Position numbers and translations under genes: made by a program. 46,754 nt of DNA from an uncultured Flavobacteriaceae bacterium (lineage in GTDB: Bacteria > Bacteroidota > Bacteroidia > Flavobacteriales > Flavobacteriaceae): the NCBI GenBank assembly GCA_947502975.1, contig CANNBV010000010.1:1-46754 (forward strand), given 5' to 3'. The notes under the pieces were generated by a model, which saw only the letters and a list, made by a program, of their open reading frames with translations, did not search any database and was not told the origin of the DNA. Shown here piece by piece: positions 43,576 to 46,754 of this stretch (within the stretch, counting starts at the first letter, position 1; every line of letters begins with the position of its first letter).

Positions 43576-46392
43576 TTATCTTTTGAGTGTAAAGTGTCCG
43601 CGATCAATACTACCATCTTTAAAAATTGCGATAAACCAATAATCATTTTGTGGGACTAAACTACCATTATATGTACCATCCCAACTATAATTATTTTGTT
43701 CATCTAAATATGCGATTAATTTACCGAATCGATCATACACTTTAATCCTGATGGATTCTAATTCGTTTTCGGGCAATCCTAGTACAGTCCAAAAATCATT
43801 AATACCATCGTTATTAGGCGTAAAGAAACTTGGATACCCTAGAATATACACATCCTTTTCTACTGTTGGTTCACATTGATTTATATCTCTAACATAAACG
43901 GTATGTTTTCCTGCTGGTATATTCTCAAAACTGTAAGAACCTTGTCCTTCAAAATATGTAATATTGTCCATAGAGAACTCGTAATCACTAATACCTTCGA
44001 TTTGTATATCAATAACATGAGTATTTTTAAATAATTTATTTACTACTATATTGGCAAAAGAAGGTTGTTCCGTTCTAGTAATTATAAAATCTTTTGTATT
44101 TAAACACTCTATCCCATTCTCAAATTTATATGCAATATGTTGGTATGTACCTGCTTCGCTTAAACTTAATTCTCTTTCGGTGGATATTAAATCTCCAGAA
44201 GTGCTATTTATCCATTCATATCTATCGTTTAAGGTATCTCCTGATAATGCGATAGGTTGATTTTTACATATTAGATACTCATTTTCAATATCTATTTTAG
44301 GCGAAGGATTTACAATCAAATTAATTGAAGATATTCCACTACATGCTAAATCTTCTTCTTGTGCTCTAACCCAAATAGTAGTAGATTCTGAAGTAAAAAA
44401 ACGAGCTATTATTTCATTAAAGCCTGTTAATGCATCATCTAATGTAGGATAATATTTTAAGCTTGTCGTCAAGTCTAAATTAAATTCATTTCTAATCTCA
44501 TCCTTTTTAAAACCTATAGGAAAAATTCCTAATCCATCATTTGAATCTGAATCTGAGTTATCACAGGTATACATATCAGTAATGTTTCCTAAATCAACAA
44601 AAACTGCTGATATTACAAAAGAAGTAATTTCAAAACAACCATTATCGTTTGTCACTCTAACAAACACCTCCTGATTTGGCACTGTGTTAATATAACTTTC
44701 AGGATTTAAAATAGGCATTGTGTTTGAATCTGCATCTGCTCTATTTTCAAAAAACACCAATTCTTCATTGAACAATGGATCTGTAATTTTATCTCTTATA
44801 GCATATAAGTTGAATAATGAAATACCATCTGTATCAACATCACATTGTACTAACTCTTGATTGTCTATCAAACTAGGCAATTTATATACCCTTATGTCTT
44901 TGGCAACCGTTATAGGGCAATTATTTACAGTAATTGTTACTTGCACGGTATAATTTCCAGATGCAGTGTAAATATGTTGAGGATTAATAAGGTTTGATGT
45001 GTTTCCATCACCAAAATCCCATACAGCATCAGTAATTTCCCCATAAGTATCTACTTCCATTGGAATAGCTTCTCCAAGACAAGCATTTTCTGCCAATATC
45101 CGTGTTCTAAAATAAGATTGTATAAATGTAGGAAGACCTAACCGAGATTTACCACTTATTAAATTTACGGAATTATGTGAATAATTGGCCTGAACACCTA
45201 AAATATTGGGATTATTCACTTGCCCCAGAAATGATGTACCAACGTTGTCACTAACAGTCAAAGCCCTGTAAATCTTTCCATTTTTAGCAAGTTGAAGACC
45301 AGCATCAGTTAAATCATTCCAATCCTCATGCAGTGAAGTATAATACTCCTGAGGAACAAAATTAGATATATCATATTGGTAAACTATATTTTTTCTGATT
45401 TCTTCTGGCTGAAACCCACTACCATCTAGACCAAGCATACCTTGGCGAGTTAAAGAAGCATATAAATACTTAGAGTCATTCGAGAATTCTACTCCAAATG
45501 CTGAAACTACTTCGAAAAATACAAAAGAAGTTAAAAAGTTTTTCTTATTGCTAACTACTCCATTTTCAGAATTGAAATCAAAAACCATTAGATGATCTGA
45601 TACAGATTGTGGTCTGTAATTAGCACATGCTATCTTTGTTCCATCTGGTGAAAACTTCATTTGACCTATTTGTAAACCATTATAGGCTAGTCCATCGGTT
45701 ATCACTGGGCTATCAATATCTCCATCTTCATTTATTTTGTAAGCATAAAAAGAGGTATAATCATCATCCTCATTTTTTCTAGTAGTCATTAACCAAATAG
45801 ATTTTCCATCTGCATGATGTACCGCAGTAATTTTTCCAACACCAAGTCTATTAATTAAAGTTTGGTTTTTCAAAGTAACTTCTCCTAAACCACTATCTCC
45901 ATTCATATCAACTATAGAATATCTTAAACCATTAGCTGATGTAATTGTAAATACATAATACAATCCTTCTTTATTAGTTATAGGAATAATTATCGTGTTA
46001 AGTAAAATAGGCGGTTCTGTAATAATTATTGGTCCACCTCCTCCAAGAGTTCCTGCTAACACTCCATTAATCATAATACTATGGTTTCGATTCCATACAT
46101 TAGTACCATTTGTATAAAATAATAGATTTCCATCCTTATCTGAAATTGTAGCACATGCATTAGAAGCTATCATTGCGCCATCTGTGAGCACTTGAGGATC
46201 ATTTTGAAGATCAAAAAGTAATCCTGCCTTTTCTCCAAAATACCAATGATTGGTATGGTTTTGCGCAGATAAATTGACATTATTTATAAATAAGAAAAAA
46301 ATAATGACTATAAAGACACGCTTAAAAAGAGACGAAAAGAATCCGAACTTTTTAAAAAAAATCAGGTATGTTTTTATAGTTAGGTAAATCAT
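43576..46392 (-). CDS. T9SS type B cargo protein with PKD domain
   Basis: A 938-residue secreted protein with a long N-region and a signal peptide ending near LSAQ (residue 44). The N-terminal half starts NHWYFGEKAGLLFD and shows short beta repeats (ISDKDGNLLFY, FSPDGTKIACANY, FSNDSKYLYASL), a propeller-like pattern common in flavobacterial surface proteins. A PKD domain follows (AVWDFGDGNTSNLINPQHIY). Two modules beginning with a Cys-Asp pattern (QCDVDTDGISLF, YTCDNSDSDSNDG) match the extra modules of the 880-residue protein at 17.6-20.2 kb. The type B sorting domain is at 853-938 (FFTPNNDGINDFW through GHFTLKR), more diverged than the tandem pair. Confidence 0.87.
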   Translation of the reverse strand: MIYLTIKTYLIFFKKFGFFSSLFKRVFIVIIFFLFINNVNLSAQNHTNHWYFGEKAGLLFDLQNDPQVLTDGAMIASNACATISDKDGNLLFYTNGTNVWNRNHSIMINGVLAGTLGGGGPIIITEPPILLNTIIIPITNKEGLYYVFTITSANGLRYSIVDMNGDSGLGEVTLKNQTLINRLGVGKITAVHHADGKSIWLMTTRKNEDDDYTSFYAYKINEDGDIDSPVITDGLAYNGLQIGQMKFSPDGTKIACANYRPQSVSDHLMVFDFNSENGVVSNKKNFLTSFVFFEVVSAFGVEFSNDSKYLYASLTRQGMLGLDGSGFQPEEIRKNIVYQYDISNFVPQEYYTSLHEDWNDLTDAGLQLAKNGKIYRALTVSDNVGTSFLGQVNNPNILGVQANYSHNSVNLISGKSRLGLPTFIQSYFRTRILAENACLGEAIPMEVDTYGEITDAVWDFGDGNTSNLINPQHIYTASGNYTVQVTITVNNCPITVAKDIRVYKLPSLIDNQELVQCDVDTDGISLFNLYAIRDKITDPLFNEELVFFENRADADSNTMPILNPESYINTVPNQEVFVRVTNDNGCFEITSFVISAVFVDLGNITDMYTCDNSDSDSNDGLGIFPIGFKKDEIRNEFNLDLTTSLKYYPTLDDALTGFNEIIARFFTSESTTIWVRAQEEDLACSGISSINLIVNPSPKIDIENEYLICKNQPIALSGDTLNDRYEWINSTSGDLISTERELSLSEAGTYQHIAYKFENGIECLNTKDFIITRTEQPSFANIVVNKLFKNTHVIDIQIEGISDYEFSMDNITYFEGQGSYSFENIPAGKHTVYVRDINQCEPTVEKDVYILGYPSFFTPNNDGINDFWTVLGLPENELESIRIKVYDRFGKLIAYLDEQNNYSWDGTYNGSLVPQNDYWFIAIFKDGSIDRGHFTLKR

Positions 46393-46522
46393 AACAATAA
46401 AACCGTAGTTTTAAGCAAATTTAGTCATTCTCTTGCATTAAGAGATGTATTTTAACTTATGGTTAGTGCTTCTTACCTAAAATTTACGATGATGATACTA
46501 ATATTGACTAATTTTTTGGGCG

Positions 46523-46546
46523 GGTTTTTATGAAAAAATAAAAACC
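46523..46546. repeat. Inverted repeat with AT-rich stem next to the structured element
   Basis: GGTTTTTAT (46523-46531) and ATAAAAACC (46538-46546) pair perfectly, with loop GAAAAA. It may be a terminator-like hairpin or part of the GC-rich element that begins at its right end. Confidence 0.5.
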
Positions 46547-46619
46547 GCGCTATCCGTTACTAGTTTTGGTTCGATGCGCGCCTCACCAAAAGCTAACCAC
46601 TACTATCGCTCCCGCACGT
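46545..46619. other. GC-rich structured intergenic element (possible ncRNA or repeat family)
   Basis: This 75-nt stretch is much richer in GC than the AT-rich surroundings and has no ORF. TTTTGGT (46564-46570) pairs with ACCAAAA (46585-46591), and GTTA (46556-46559) pairs with TAAC (46594-46597), with loop TCGATGCGCGCCTC. Its ends are CGCGCTATCCGTT and ACTACTATCGCTCCCGC. I recall similar end sequences in intergenic DNA of other flavobacteria, but could not check this. Confidence 0.45.
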
Positions 46620-46675
46620 GTCTGCTAAAGCCATTACTTTACCAAACCCTAGTTCTTTTTAACTTAAGTTTATTG

Positions 46676-46713
46676 CAAAAAAAAATCCCGACACAAAATA
46701 TGTATCGGGATTC
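46676..46713 (-). terminator. Terminator of the rRNA operon
   Basis: AATCCCGA (46684-46691) pairs with TCGGGATT (46705-46712), with CA/TA inner pairing. On the minus strand the stem is followed by a T-run. It lies just past the 3' end of the 5S rRNA. Confidence 0.85.
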
Positions 46714-46719
46714 AAAAAA

Positions 46720-46754
46720 GGCGACGACCTACTCTTCCACAAATGTAGTACCAT
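46720..46754 (-). rRNA. rrf: 5S ribosomal RNA, 3' end only (cut by window edge)
   Basis: The minus strand reads ATGGTACTACATTTGTGG and ends GAGTAGGTCGTCGCC, matching the 3' portion of bacterial 5S rRNA (ATGGTA...GAGAGTAGG). It is followed by an intrinsic terminator, so an rRNA operon transcribed leftwards should lie beyond the right edge. Confidence 0.85.

Overview
The window looks like part of a marine Flavobacteriaceae (Bacteroidota) chromosome. It is strongly AT-rich. It carries the type IX secretion (T9SS) and gliding genes porU, porV and gldJ, and three secreted proteins with the type B T9SS C-terminal sorting domain. Several genes are preceded by the Bacteroidota -7 promoter box (TAnnTTTG), and a Ton system and a GH105/BNR polysaccharide enzyme are present. 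No insertion sequence, prophage, integrase or CRISPR array was found.

Layout. 1-499: 5' part of a secreted modular protein that runs off the left edge. 0.6-3.1 kb: PafA-type phosphatase and a secreted nuclease, overlapping by one base. 3.2-4.7 kb: MlaE/MlaF lipid transporter pair. 4.7-7.1 kb: GH105-BNR fusion lipoprotein. 7.3-10.5 kb: DUF389 membrane protein, mannose-1-phosphate guanylyltransferase and a SprT-like protease. 10.7-13 kb: NTF2-like protein and a polytopic GT-C/GtrII-like protein. 13-20.2 kb (minus strand): two tandem paralogous T9SS type B cargo proteins; the second is followed, with gaps of 6, 14 and 1 nt, by a HAD phosphatase, a DPM/ALG5-like glycosyltransferase and a methyltransferase. 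20.4-25.5 kb: SDR, M28 lipoprotein peptidase, PDH E2 and E1-alpha, and cytidine deaminase. 25.6-34 kb: porV, porU, gldJ and murF. 34-35 kb: a divergent pair of small DNA-binding-like genes and tRNA-Val(UAC). 35-38.3 kb: exbB-exbD-tonB-folC. 38.5-42.3 kb: Glu/Leu-type dehydrogenase with NhaD, and anmK. 42.4-46.4 kb: acyl-CoA dehydrogenase and a third T9SS type B protein. 46.5-46.75 kb: a structured GC-rich intergenic element, a terminator and the 3' end of a leftward-transcribed 5S rRNA.

How the parts fit. PorU and PorV process and attach T9SS cargo, and GldJ supports gliding and T9SS stability. The three type B proteins are plausible clients. The cargo-HAD-GT2-methyltransferase cluster, with GDP-mannose synthesis (manC) and a GT-C-like membrane protein nearby, suggests glycan modification tied to a secreted protein; this is an inference. 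Most other genes are ordinary core metabolism.

Points most worth checking: a palindromic repeat sequence read in frame inside the PDH E2 linker; the cargo plus sugar-modification cluster; the module-expanded, partly homogenised paralogue pair; the structured element beside the 5S gene; tandem palindromic sites between porU and gldJ; and a 5' UTR hairpin that would include the start codon of the DUF389 gene.
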